The position numbers and the translations under genes were made by a program. Shown one piece after another: positions 6,412 through 12,335 of a stretch of 12,335 nt of DNA. Source of the DNA: an uncultured Faecalibacterium sp. (lineage in GTDB: Bacteria > Bacillota > Clostridia > Oscillospirales > Ruminococcaceae); contig CAMFSB010000020.1 in the NCBI GenBank assembly GCA_945982465.1, positions 1 to 12,335 on the forward strand, written 5' to 3'. Each line of letters opens with the position of its first letter. Within the stretch, counting starts at the first letter, position 1. The notes beneath the pieces were generated by a model. It was given only the letters and a program-made list of their open reading frames with translations. It ran no database searches and was not told where the DNA came from.

Positions 6412-6506
6412 GCGCTTTTAGTGCGCAGCGGTCTGCCGCGGGGCGGGGCGGGTGCCGCACGCCCCGGTCATGCGCGTTTTGCGCGCAGCGGTCTGCCGCG
6501 GGGCGG
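6412..6506. repeat. 60-base-period imperfect tandem repeat
   Basis: The 24 bases at 6423-6446 (GCGCAGCGGTCTGCCGCGGG plus GCGG) recur exactly at 6483-6506. Similar GCGC-TTTT words precede each copy, so the related blocks are about 6412-6446 and 6472-6506. They lie just past the stop of the minus-strand XRE gene. The TGCGCG-TTTTG-CGCGCA sequence before the second copy can form a small hairpin. No coding sense is apparent. Confidence 0.65.
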
Positions 6507-6532
6507 CCCGTTCAGGGCATAGCCGCACCCGC

Positions 6533-6841
6533 TTAGGGCAGCAGCTCCATCAGGCGCAAAATCTCGGCCCGGCTCGGCTCCGACAGCAGTGCGTAGCGCT
6601 CCAAAAGCGCCTTCTGCTCCGCGTCCAACGGCACCGGGCCGCCGCCGTCCTCCGCAAAAAACTGGGCCAGCGTGATGTCCAGCGCGCCGCACACCGCCTC
6701 GATGGTGGCCAGCGACGGGGCCGTGCTACGCGCAAACATCGTTTGCAGCGTGGTGGCCGAAAGCCCCGCCTTTTTGGAAAGCATATACATCGACCAGCCT
6801 TTTTGCTGCATCAGCTGGCGGATCCGTGCCGACGCATCCAT
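6533..6841 (-). CDS. Small XRE/Cro-family helix-turn-helix regulator
   Basis: This 102-residue protein is almost entirely one DNA-binding domain. The helix-turn-helix is around WSMYMLSKKAGLSATTLQTMF (16-36), followed by APSLATIEAVCGALDITLAQFF (41-62), the usual closing helices of the family. A short acidic linker leads to a C-terminal helix pair (about 74-100) that may dimerise. The ATG at 6841 has a G-rich GGGGGGA about 6 bases upstream, a weaker ribosome binding site than those of its neighbours. It is transcribed away from asnB out of a shared 191-base region containing a dyad, so autoregulation and effects on asnB are both plausible. It faces the GH3 gene end to end, across the terminator cassette. 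It is a different lineage from the other XRE protein in the window. Confidence 0.87.
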   Translation of the reverse strand: MDASARIRQLMQQKGWSMYMLSKKAGLSATTLQTMFARSTAPSLATIEAVCGALDITLAQFFAEDGGGPVPLDAEQKALLERYALLSEPSRAEILRLMELLP

Positions 6842-6895
6842 GCCGATCCCCCCGTTTCTGCGGCCGGGCCTGACGGCCCGCGCCCTCTTTTTTTG

Positions 6896-6924
6896 ATTGT
6901 ACTATCGCTTTTGTGCTAGAGTAA
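6896..6924 (-). promoter_or_regulatory. Candidate XRE promoter with dyad operator
   Basis: On the minus strand TACAAT (6901-6896) is a good -10, with a weak -35 TTACTC (6924-6919) 17 bases away. The spacer is filled by an imperfect dyad, CTATCGC-TTTT-GTGCTAG (6902-6919), about the size of a lambda-type operator. It also ends 18 bases before the -35 of the asnB promoter, so a bound repressor could affect both genes. Confidence 0.45.
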
Positions 6925-6937
6925 GCCCGGGAATGTA

Positions 6938-6966
6938 TTGCATTTATAAAACATATGCGTTATAAT
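6938..6966 (+). promoter_or_regulatory. Strong sigma-A promoter of asnB
   Basis: TTGCAT (6938-6943) and a perfect TATAAT (6961-6966) are spaced by 17 bases. Transcription should start near 6973 and leave a leader of about 60 bases containing two CCGGGCC repeats. There is no sign of a T-box or other known riboswitch in the leader. Confidence 0.75.
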
Positions 6967-7032
6967 TGCGTCGCATGGCCGGGCCATATGCCGGGCCGTG
7001 CGGAAGTTGACCAAAAAAGGAGCCGATGCAGC

Positions 7033-8865
7033 ATGTGTGGGATCACAGGGTTTGTGGGCGAGCCGCCCGCGGGCGGGGCGCGGCCGGTGCTGGAGCAGAT
7101 GCTGGCACGCATTGCCCACCGCGGGCCGGACGGCCAGGGCCTGTGGACCGGCGGGCCGGCGGCACTGGGCCACTGCCGCCTGGCCATCGTGGACGCCGCG
7201 GGCGGCGCCCAGCCCTTTTGGAACGAGGACCACACCGTGGCGGTGGTGTTCAACGGTGAGATCTACAACCATGCTGCCCTGCGCGCCGAGCTGGAAGCGG
7301 CCGGCCATCGCTTTGCCTCACGCTGCGACACCGAGGTGCTGGTGCACGGCTACGAGGCCTGGGGCAGCGCCCTGCCCGCAAAGCTGCGGGGCATGTTTGC
7401 CTTTGCCGTGTGGGACTGCGCGGCCGGCACGCTGTTCTGCGCCCGCGACCCGTTCGGCGTCAAGCCGTTTTACTACTACCAGGGCGGCGGGGCGTTTTTG
7501 TTTGGCAGCGAGATCAAATGCTTTTTGCCCCATCCGGCCTTTGACAAGGCGCTGAACACCGCCCAACTGGAGCCTTATCTCTCCTTTCAGTATTCCCCCG
7601 GCGACGACACCTTTTTTGCCGGCGTCAAAAAGCTGCCGCCCGCCCACTGGCTGCGCTGGCACGCCGGCCGGCTGACGCTGGGCCGCTACTGGCAGCCAGC
7701 GCTGTGCCCCGCGCCGGAGGGCGATGCCGGATGGTGGGCGCGGCGCATCCACGCCGCCCTGACCGAAAGCGTGCAGGCGCATTTGCAGGCCGACGTGCCC
7801 GTGGGGTGTTTTTTGTCCTCCGGGGTGGATTCGTTGTATCTGGCGGCGCTGGCCGGTCCGCGGGCGGCTTTTTCGGTGGGCTTCAGCGACCGGCGCTACA
7901 GCGAGCTGGATAAAGTGACCGCCGCGGCCCGGCAGCTGAGGCTGCCCCTGCGGGGCCGCTGCATCGCCCCTGAGGAATACTGGGCCGCTTTGGGCGGCAT
8001 CCAGTACGCCATGGACGAGCCGCTGGCCGACGCATCCGCGCCCGCACTGTACTTTCTGGCCCGGACGGCGGCCCAAAGCGTCAAGGTGTGCCTTTCGGGC
8101 GAGGGGGCCGACGAGCTGTTCGGCGGCTACAACGTGTATGCCGACGCCCTGGCCCGCCCCCCCTCCGCCCGTCTGCCCGCGCCGGTGCGCCGGGCGGCGG
8201 GGGCGGCGGCAGGCCGGCTGCCGCCTGTGCGGGGCGTCAATTTTCTGGAGCGCCACAGCCAGCCGCCGGCCCAGCGGTATATAGGCCCGTCGGAGCCGTT
8301 TACGCCGCGGCGGGCGCGGCGGCTGCTGCGGCCCGGGCTGGGCGGTACCCCGGCGCAGGCCTTTGCCGCCCCCTGCCGGGCCGATGCGGCCGGGCTCGAC
8401 CCGGCGGCGCAGCTGCAAAGCTGCGACCTGCGCCTGTGGCTGGTGGGAGACATCCTGCTCAAGGCTGACAAAATGAGCATGGCCCACGGCTTGGAGGTAC
8501 GGGTGCCCTACCTTGACCGGGAGGTATTTGCGGCGGCTGCGGCTGTGCCCGCCGCCCTGCGGGCCAACAGCGGCGCCACCAAGCTGGCGCTGCGGCAGGC
8601 GGCGCAGACCGTGCTGCCGCCCGCTTTGGCGCAGCGGCGCAAGCTGGGCTTTCCGGTGCCGGTGCGCGCCTGGCTGCGGGACCCGCAGTTTCTGGCACAG
8701 GTGGAGCAGGCTTTCCACAGCGAGGCGGCGCGGGAATTCTTTCGCCCAAAGGCGCTGGAACAGCTGCTGGCCTGGCACCGCAGCGGCCGGTGCGATGTGT
8801 GGCGGCAGCTCTGGTGCGTGTACATGTTTTTGGTGTGGTACCGGGAATACTTTATCCTGCGCTGA
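7033..8865 (+). CDS. asnB: Asparagine synthetase (glutamine-hydrolysing)
   Basis: This 610-residue enzyme makes asparagine from aspartate, ATP and glutamine in the cytosol. The N-terminal glutaminase domain begins with the catalytic Cys2 (MCGITGF) and keeps RGPDG (30-34), VVFNGEIYNH (71-80), CDTEVL (98-103) and ARDPFGVKPFYY (137-148). The synthetase domain has the ATP-pyrophosphatase loop LSSGVDS (261-267), SVGFSD (281-286), the DEPLADASA block (328-336), SGEGADELFGGY (355-366) and KADKMSMAHGLEVRVPYLD. Length is typical of the AsnB class. The start is set by the need for Cys2 and by AAGGAG (7017-7022) 10 bases upstream; an ATG at 7026 is out of frame. It has its own strong promoter and appears monocistronic. 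Some AsnB-like proteins amidate other substrates such as cell-wall peptides, which cannot be excluded. Confidence 0.95.
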   Translation: MCGITGFVGEPPAGGARPVLEQMLARIAHRGPDGQGLWTGGPAALGHCRLAIVDAAGGAQPFWNEDHTVAVVFNGEIYNHAALRAELEAAGHRFASRCDTEVLVHGYEAWGSALPAKLRGMFAFAVWDCAAGTLFCARDPFGVKPFYYYQGGGAFLFGSEIKCFLPHPAFDKALNTAQLEPYLSFQYSPGDDTFFAGVKKLPPAHWLRWHAGRLTLGRYWQPALCPAPEGDAGWWARRIHAALTESVQAHLQADVPVGCFLSSGVDSLYLAALAGPRAAFSVGFSDRRYSELDKVTAAARQLRLPLRGRCIAPEEYWAALGGIQYAMDEPLADASAPALYFLARTAAQSVKVCLSGEGADELFGGYNVYADALARPPSARLPAPVRRAAGAAAGRLPPVRGVNFLERHSQPPAQRYIGPSEPFTPRRARRLLRPGLGGTPAQAFAAPCRADAAGLDPAAQLQSCDLRLWLVGDILLKADKMSMAHGLEVRVPYLDREVFAAAAAVPAALRANSGATKLALRQAAQTVLPPALAQRRKLGFPVPVRAWLRDPQFLAQVEQAFHSEAAREFFRPKALEQLLAWHRSGRCDVWRQLWCVYMFLVWYREYFILR

Positions 8866-8889
8866 ACCGCGCGCAAAAGACCGCGCACC

Positions 8890-8959
8890 CCAAAAACAGC
8901 AGCGCCCGCCCCCGTGCGACCCGGGGCGGGCGGTTTATGCGCGAGGGGGCTGCCGGGGG
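8890..8959. repeat. Bidirectional-terminator cassette, copy 2
   Basis: The second copy of the 6317-6388 cassette shares the opening 23 bases (CCAAAAACAGCAGCGCCCGC and on) and the closing 21 bases exactly. The hairpin here is a 10-bp stem, 8903-8912 with 8923-8932, and the loop has drifted. The plus-strand T run is eroded to TTTAT, while the minus-strand TTTTT is intact. It lies 24 bases after the asnB stop and before the convergent symporter gene end, so it may now terminate mainly the minus-strand symporter transcript. Confidence 0.8.
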
Positions 8960-9041
8960 CAGGCTGTTCCGACCGGGGCAGCACAGGCCGCGGCAGGCAC
9001 AGCTGCGGGGCGGAACAGCGGCTGCCTTGCTCCCGCCGCGG

Positions 9042-10460
9042 TCAGCCGCCGCGGCGGCGGCGTTCGGCCAGGGCGGCAGCGTTGCGCTCCACCTGCCGCC
9101 TGCCCAGCGGGTATACAAAGGCCAGCAGCACAAACACCGCCAGATACGCCAGGGCGGGCACGCCGGTGCAGATGCTGTAAATGCCGCGCAGCGTGCGTTC
9201 GCTTTGCTGTACGGCGCCCTGGCCGGGCGTGGCGCTTACATAGCCGATGGCTGACAGCGCAAACCCGCCGATGCCGCCGGCCAGCGCCTGGCCCACCTTA
9301 CGGCTGAAGGAATACACGGCGTACACGGTGCCGTCATCGCGCCGGCCGGTGCGCACCTCCTGGTCGTCGATGATGTCGGTGATGAAGGCCCACACCACCA
9401 TGTTGAAAAAGCCCATGCCCACCGAGGCGGCCAGCATCATGCCGATGTAGGCATACGGGTTTTGCAGGCGCAGCACATACAGCGCGGCGTAGACCACGGC
9501 GGCCACCGCCACGCCCACGGTGCTGCATTCCTTTTTGCCGAACCGGGCCGAAAGCCGCCCCGCCAGCGGGGCCAGCACCAGCATGGGCACAAAGCTGGCC
9601 AGCGAATTGATGCTGAGCAGGGCGGCGCTGCCAAAGTAATCGCTGAACAGGTACACCGTCATGCTTTGGCTGAGCAGCTGGGCCAGCAGCATGGCCAGCG
9701 CCGAGCCGATCAGCGCCAGCAGCGCCCGGTCGTGCACCAGCGCCCGCACCACCCCAAAAAAGCCCACGCCGTCGCGCCCGGCCTGCCGGCCGGGCAGGTG
9801 CACGCGCTCTTCGGTCAGGCCGTAGCACAAAAGGTAGCACACCAGCGCCAGCGCGCCGAACAGCACCGCCGCCAGCAAAAATCGCTGGGGGATCACAGCC
9901 TGCACGCCGTTTTCCTCGCGGAACAGCAAAAGCGGGCTGAGCGTGGTGATGGGGATGGCCGCGCACATGGCGCCCATGCTGCGCCAGGTGGACAGGCTGG
10001 TGCGGTGGGCTGGCTCGGGGCTGAGCACCGAGGCCATGGCCCCGTACGGGATGTTGGCGGCGGTGTAGCACACCGACCCCCACAAAATATAGGTGACGAA
10101 CATATACCCGATGCGCGCCGGCATGGGCAGTGCGGCGGCCGGGTACAGGTACATCAGCGCGTTGAGGAGGAACAGCGGCAGCGCCATGCGGCGCAGCCAC
10201 GGGCGGAAACGGCCGTTCGGCCCTTCGGGCAGGGTGTCCACCAAACGGCCCATGCCCACATCGGTAAAGGCGTCCACAAAGCGGGCCGCCACAAACAAAA
10301 TGCCCACCACAAACGGCGACACGCCGAACACGTCGGTGTAGAACTTGAGCAGGTAGTTGCCCGCAAAAATAAAGGTGAAATCGTTGGCCATATCGCCGCA
10401 CAGGTAGCCGATCTTGTCGCGCAGGCCAAACGGCCGCTGCGTTTTGGGTTGCTGGGACAC
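9042..10460 (-). CDS. GPH-family sugar:cation symporter
   Basis: This 472-residue membrane protein belongs to the glycoside-pentoside-hexuronide:cation symporter family (MelB, XylP, UidB relatives), with about twelve hydrophobic segments. Family marks are GLRDKIGYLCGDMANDF (12-28), two helix-II aspartates (Asp63, Asp67) matching the cation site of MelB, RFRPWLR (84-90), NIPYGAMASVLSPE (136-149) with RTSLSTWR (153-160), and the late ITDIIDDQEVRTGRRDDGTVYAVYSF block (360-385). Substrate specificity cannot be told from sequence. The start is a GTG at 10460: GGAGGAGG lies 8 bases upstream and the next residues match the family N-terminus. The frame stays open to 10682, but that extension runs through a terminator and is not protein-like. 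It lies downstream of, and is separated by a terminator from, the carboxypeptidase gene. Confidence 0.9.
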   Translation of the reverse strand: MSQQPKTQRPFGLRDKIGYLCGDMANDFTFIFAGNYLLKFYTDVFGVSPFVVGILFVAARFVDAFTDVGMGRLVDTLPEGPNGRFRPWLRRMALPLFLLNALMYLYPAAALPMPARIGYMFVTYILWGSVCYTAANIPYGAMASVLSPEPAHRTSLSTWRSMGAMCAAIPITTLSPLLLFREENGVQAVIPQRFLLAAVLFGALALVCYLLCYGLTEERVHLPGRQAGRDGVGFFGVVRALVHDRALLALIGSALAMLLAQLLSQSMTVYLFSDYFGSAALLSINSLASFVPMLVLAPLAGRLSARFGKKECSTVGVAVAAVVYAALYVLRLQNPYAYIGMMLAASVGMGFFNMVVWAFITDIIDDQEVRTGRRDDGTVYAVYSFSRKVGQALAGGIGGFALSAIGYVSATPGQGAVQQSERTLRGIYSICTGVPALAYLAVFVLLAFVYPLGRRQVERNAAALAERRRRGG

Positions 10461-10590
10461 AGGCTCTGCCTCCTCCGGGCCGGGAACCGCGCCGCCGGGC
10501 GGCGCTTCCGCCGTATTGGAGCCGGGGCCGCGCCCCGGCCGGGCAGGGGCCAGCCCCGCCACACAGCATAGTGTTGCCCCCGGCCCGCGC
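10461..10590 (-). promoter_or_regulatory. Symporter leader with weak promoter candidate
   Basis: On the minus strand TTGCGC (10592-10587) and TATGCT (10570-10565) are 16 bases apart, a weak promoter match overlapping the T run of the preceding terminator. The resulting leader is about 100 bases and very GC-rich. It contains a perfect 8-bp hairpin (10521-10528 with 10532-10539) before the GTG start. I see no recognised riboswitch in it. Confidence 0.3.
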
Positions 10591-10625
10591 AAAAAAACAC
10601 CCCGCCGCAAAACTTTTGCGGCGGG
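10591..10625 (-). terminator. Intrinsic terminator between carboxypeptidase and symporter genes
   Basis: CCCGCCGCAAAA (10601-10612) and TTTTGCGGCGGG (10614-10625) are perfectly complementary. On the minus strand GTG and seven T (10597-10591) follow. It should end transcription coming from the carboxypeptidase gene and the DnaA-box-like spacer, about 210 bases after that gene's stop. Confidence 0.8.
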
Positions 10626-10655
10626 CAGGGGCAGCGGCGGTTTGGGTAGGCGGGC

Positions 10656-10803
10656 GGTTTTCAACAGCAGGGTTTTCCGCAATGTTGAAAACCCTGTGGA
10701 AAACGTTGAAAGCCCGCAAGATGTTGTGGCTGGCCAGCCCAGCCCGGCGCAAATATGGGGCCTTTGGCGCGCCGCCAGGTGTGGAAAACCACGTTTTTCC
10801 GTG
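10656..10803. repeat. Cluster of DnaA-box-like 9-mers with interleaved inverted repeats
   Basis: Two exact TTTTCCACA words, which fit the DnaA-box pattern TTWTNCACA, lie on the minus strand at 10695-10703 and 10780-10788. TTTTCAACA occurs on the plus strand (10658-10666) and on the minus strand (10683-10691). TTTTCCGCA is at 10673-10681 and a looser TTTTCCGTG at 10795-10803. The words also make interleaved inverted repeats: 10656-10665 pairs with 10684-10693, and 10673-10679 pairs with 10698-10704. The stretch 10461-10835 holds no gene. Confidence 0.55.
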
Positions 10804-10835
10804 CTTTGCGCCGCGCGCGGCGGTTTCCGCCCTTT

Positions 10836-11924
10836 TTACGCGCCCACGCTGCGCAGCAGCGCCAGGCTGTCGGCCCAGCGGCCCGTCTCGGACGAGCCCA
10901 TCACGACGCACAGGTACTGCCCCTGTTCGGTCCGGGCGCTGGAGATCAGGCAGCAGCCCGCCGCGCTGGTGCGGCCGGTTTTCAGGCCGGTCACGCAGGG
11001 GTCGTACCAGGGACCGGCCGGGTCCAGCAGGAGGTTCGTGTTCCGGCAGGCAAGCTGCCGGCCGCCGGCCAGCTCCAGCACGGCGGCCGGCTGGGCTGCC
11101 AGGGCAGCCAGCTCCTCGTTTTGCAAAAACGCACAGGCGATGCGGGCTAAGTCGGCCGCGGTGGTGTACTGGCCGTCGGCATCGTAGCCGTCCGGGGTGG
11201 CAAAGCAGGAGCCGCACGCGCCCAGGGCGGCAGCCTGCTCGTTCATGGCCTGCACAAAGCACGCCAGCGCCGTTTCGTCCGGGCAGCCCGGCCCGGCCAG
11301 CACGCGCCCCGCGTATGCGGCCAGCGCATAGGCCGCGTCGTTGCCCGAGGGCAGCAGCATGGCGCAGGTCAGCTGCCGCAGCGTGAGCGTATCGCCGGCC
11401 GCCAGCCCCGCGCGGGAGGCGTCCGCCGCCACATAGCCCAGCTCGCTGCCCGCCGTCACCAGCTCGTCGGGGCCGCACAGCGCCCACGCAGTAAGGGCGG
11501 TGAGCAGCTTGGCGGTGCTGGCCGGGGCCAGCGGCTCGTCCGCCGCTTTCCGGTACAAAATGCAGCCCTGCGTTATGTCGATCAGCAGGGCGGCGCGGGC
11601 CTCCAGCGGCTGGGCAAAGCCGCCGTCCTGCACGGTCAGGCCGGCGTACCAGTCCTCTGCAGGCGGGGCGGCGGCCGGTTTTGCGCCCAGGCCGGTCTTG
11701 CAGCCGGTATACGCCGCAGCCCGGCCCAGCCCGGCACAGCGTGCAGCCAGGGCAGTGCACGCCGCCAGGGCCAGCGCCAGCACACCCGCTGTCAGCGCCG
11801 CACGGCACAGGCACACCCGTCCGCGCCGGCTGCGCGGCCGGAACACCAGCCACCCGCCCAGCAGCACCGCCGCCGGCACGGCCAGCGCCGCGCCCCATAC
11901 CGGCGCCATGGTTTGCACAGCCAT
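10836..11924 (-). CDS. D-Ala-D-Ala carboxypeptidase-like protein (S11 family)
   Basis: This 362-residue penicillin-binding-type serine hydrolase probably trims the terminal D-alanine from peptidoglycan stem peptides outside the membrane. All three active-site motifs are present: STAK (136-139) with Ser136 as nucleophile, SGN (193-195) and KTG (315-317). Two hydrophobic segments, about 9-28 and 42-62, separated by a basic loop RPRSRRGR, suggest an N-terminal hairpin anchor rather than the C-terminal anchor of PBP5. The C-terminal PBP5 beta domain is absent. It is unusually cysteine-rich: 18 in total, about 14 after the second membrane segment. The start at 11924 has AAGGAG 9 bases upstream; the ATG at 11933 directly abuts the AAGGAG and is less likely. 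The ribosome site lies inside a long hairpin. Its role in division, sporulation or wall maturation is unknown. Confidence 0.85.
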   Translation of the reverse strand: MAVQTMAPVWGAALAVPAAVLLGGWLVFRPRSRRGRVCLCRAALTAGVLALALAACTALAARCAGLGRAAAYTGCKTGLGAKPAAAPPAEDWYAGLTVQDGGFAQPLEARAALLIDITQGCILYRKAADEPLAPASTAKLLTALTAWALCGPDELVTAGSELGYVAADASRAGLAAGDTLTLRQLTCAMLLPSGNDAAYALAAYAGRVLAGPGCPDETALACFVQAMNEQAAALGACGSCFATPDGYDADGQYTTAADLARIACAFLQNEELAALAAQPAAVLELAGGRQLACRNTNLLLDPAGPWYDPCVTGLKTGRTSAAGCCLISSARTEQGQYLCVVMGSSETGRWADSLALLRSVGA

Positions 11925-11980
11925 AAAAAACATCTCCTTCCGCCCCTTTATGATACCAGCCGGGGCGGCGGAGATGTTTT
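11925..11980 (-). promoter_or_regulatory. Terminator-like hairpin burying the carboxypeptidase Shine-Dalgarno
   Basis: Read on the minus strand, AAAACATCTCC (11980-11970) and CCGCCCC (11968-11962) pair with GGGGCGG (11946-11940) and GGAGATGTTTT (11937-11927). That is 11 plus 7 base pairs with a small internal loop and a 15-base apical loop. A T run ends at 11925, one base before the start codon. The carboxypeptidase Shine-Dalgarno (GGAG) lies in the 3' arm. The apical loop contains an extended -10 TGGTATCAT (11958-11950), which could start a shorter transcript lacking the 5' arm. Confidence 0.6.
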
Positions 11981-12029
11981 AAGCTTTGGGTGGGCCCGCT
12001 TTAAGATTTATTTAAGCCTGCCCGTGCGG

Positions 12030-12335
12030 TCAGTCCGCCACGGGGTCGCGGGCAAGGCCGGGCCGGGCGCGGTTCAGGTATTCGCGGATCTCCCGTTCGG
12101 CGGCGTCCACTTCTTCGCGGAAGGCCCGGGCCGACACGCGCAGCGCGCCATGGCCCAGGATGATCAGCTGCTCCAGCCCGTCCGACGTGACCACCCGCAC
12201 GCGGCGGCCTTTTTCCTCGTCGGCGATGCGGCGGGTAGCCTTTTCGATGTACATATCGGCGGTTTCGGCCTCGCGGGTATACACCACGCTAATGTTGTGG
12301 TAGCGCTCCACCGCGCCGGCGCCGCCCTGGCCCCG
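12030..12335 (-). CDS. yacP: YacP-like NYN-domain RNase, C-terminal part
   Basis: The last 101 residues of a protein cut by the right edge of the window. The segment GQGGAGAVERYHNISVVY followed by TREAETADMYIEK and VRVVTSDGLEQLI is characteristic of the PF05991 NYN (PIN-like) domain of YacP, the Bacillus subtilis homologue of which (Rae1) is a ribosome-associated endoribonuclease. The conserved acidic residues in EAETAD and TSDG fit the metal-dependent nuclease site. The C-terminal helix (EVDAAEREIREYLNR) also matches the family. A GTG at 12311 is internal, not a start, because conserved residues continue to the window edge. It is upstream of the carboxypeptidase gene on the same strand, 105 bases away, with a terminator-like hairpin between. 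Confidence 0.82.
   Translation of the reverse strand, partial: RGQGGAGAVERYHNISVVYTREAETADMYIEKATRRIADEEKGRRVRVVTSDGLEQLIILGHGALRVSARAFREEVDAAEREIREYLNRARPGLARDPVAD

Noticed and set aside
4427..6460. Very long minus-strand frame opposite the GH3 gene
   Set aside because: Low-complexity His/Gly/Val/Ala product, no ribosome site or motif; it exists because of codon bias in the GH3 gene.
3886..6841. Prophage or mobile-element remnant suggested by two XRE regulators
   Set aside because: No integrase, structural gene, att-like repeat or composition break is seen; XRE regulators are common in Clostridia chromosomes.
6967..7032. T-box or other riboswitch in the asnB leader
   Set aside because: The leader is only about 60 bases and lacks the T-box sequence and any terminator/antiterminator pair.
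10461..10682. N-terminal extension of the symporter
   Set aside because: The frame is open, but the extension crosses a terminator and GC-rich leader. The GTG at 10460 has an excellent Shine-Dalgarno and matches the family N-terminus.
10656..10803. Chromosome or plasmid origin of replication
   Set aside because: There are DnaA-box-like words, but no dnaA, dnaN, rep or AT-rich unwinding element in view, so I report only a box cluster.
9334..11898. An 854-codon minus-strand frame spanning symporter and carboxypeptidase genes
   Set aside because: It is out of frame with both real genes, crosses a strong terminator, and encodes Arg/Ala/Gly-rich sequence without recognisable domains.

Overview
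The window comes from a GC-rich Gram-positive bacterium. Strong AGGAGG-type ribosome binding sites, sigma-A-like promoters (TTGACC-17-TATTAT, TTGCAT-17-TATAAT), GC hairpin terminators with T runs, and short lambda-type XRE regulators point to a high-GC member of the Clostridia, most likely an Oscillospirales/Ruminococcaceae gut anaerobe of the Faecalibacterium/Gemmiger/Subdoligranulum kind. That placement is inferred from style; no marker gene here proves it. I see no phage, transposase, CRISPR, tRNA or rRNA sequence.

Layout. Positions 1-240 hold only palindromes and hairpins. From 3203 down to 241 on the minus strand runs a probable three-gene operon: an Esterase-D/enterochelin-esterase-type hydrolase, a second esterase-like alpha/beta hydrolase, and an ATP-grasp ligase of unknown substrate. 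A 682-base gap follows (3204-3885). It carries the promoter of that operon, a GC-rich stretch with no convincing gene, and a strong promoter for a plus-strand XRE regulator (3886-4221). Two identical terminators separate the regulator from a cytoplasmic NagZ-like GH3 glycosidase (4511-6286). A second XRE regulator (6533-6841, minus) is divergent from an asparagine synthetase, asnB (7033-8865, plus). A GPH-family sugar:cation symporter (9042-10460, minus), a membrane-anchored D-Ala-D-Ala carboxypeptidase-like protein (10836-11924, minus) and the C-terminal part of a YacP-like NYN-domain RNase (12030 to the window end, minus) complete the window.

How the genes may work together. The three minus-strand genes at the left look like one transcription unit and may form a small metabolic cassette: a ligase making an amide or peptide bond, and two hydrolases cutting esters. 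The GH3 enzyme and the symporter would suit uptake and intracellular breakdown of glycosides or cell-wall sugars, but they are not co-transcribed. The XRE-asnB pair shares a 191-base divergent control region with a dyad.

The most distinctive material is between genes: (a) a 70-72 base bidirectional-terminator cassette present twice, each time between convergent genes; (b) a 36-base terminator direct repeat; (c) a long hairpin at the carboxypeptidase start that looks like a terminator and also buries the Shine-Dalgarno; (d) a cluster of DnaA-box-like TTTTCCACA/TTTTCAACA words far from any dnaA gene in view. I found no clear defence system or other obviously new multi-gene system. The esterase-esterase-ATP-grasp operon is the best candidate for undescribed biochemistry.
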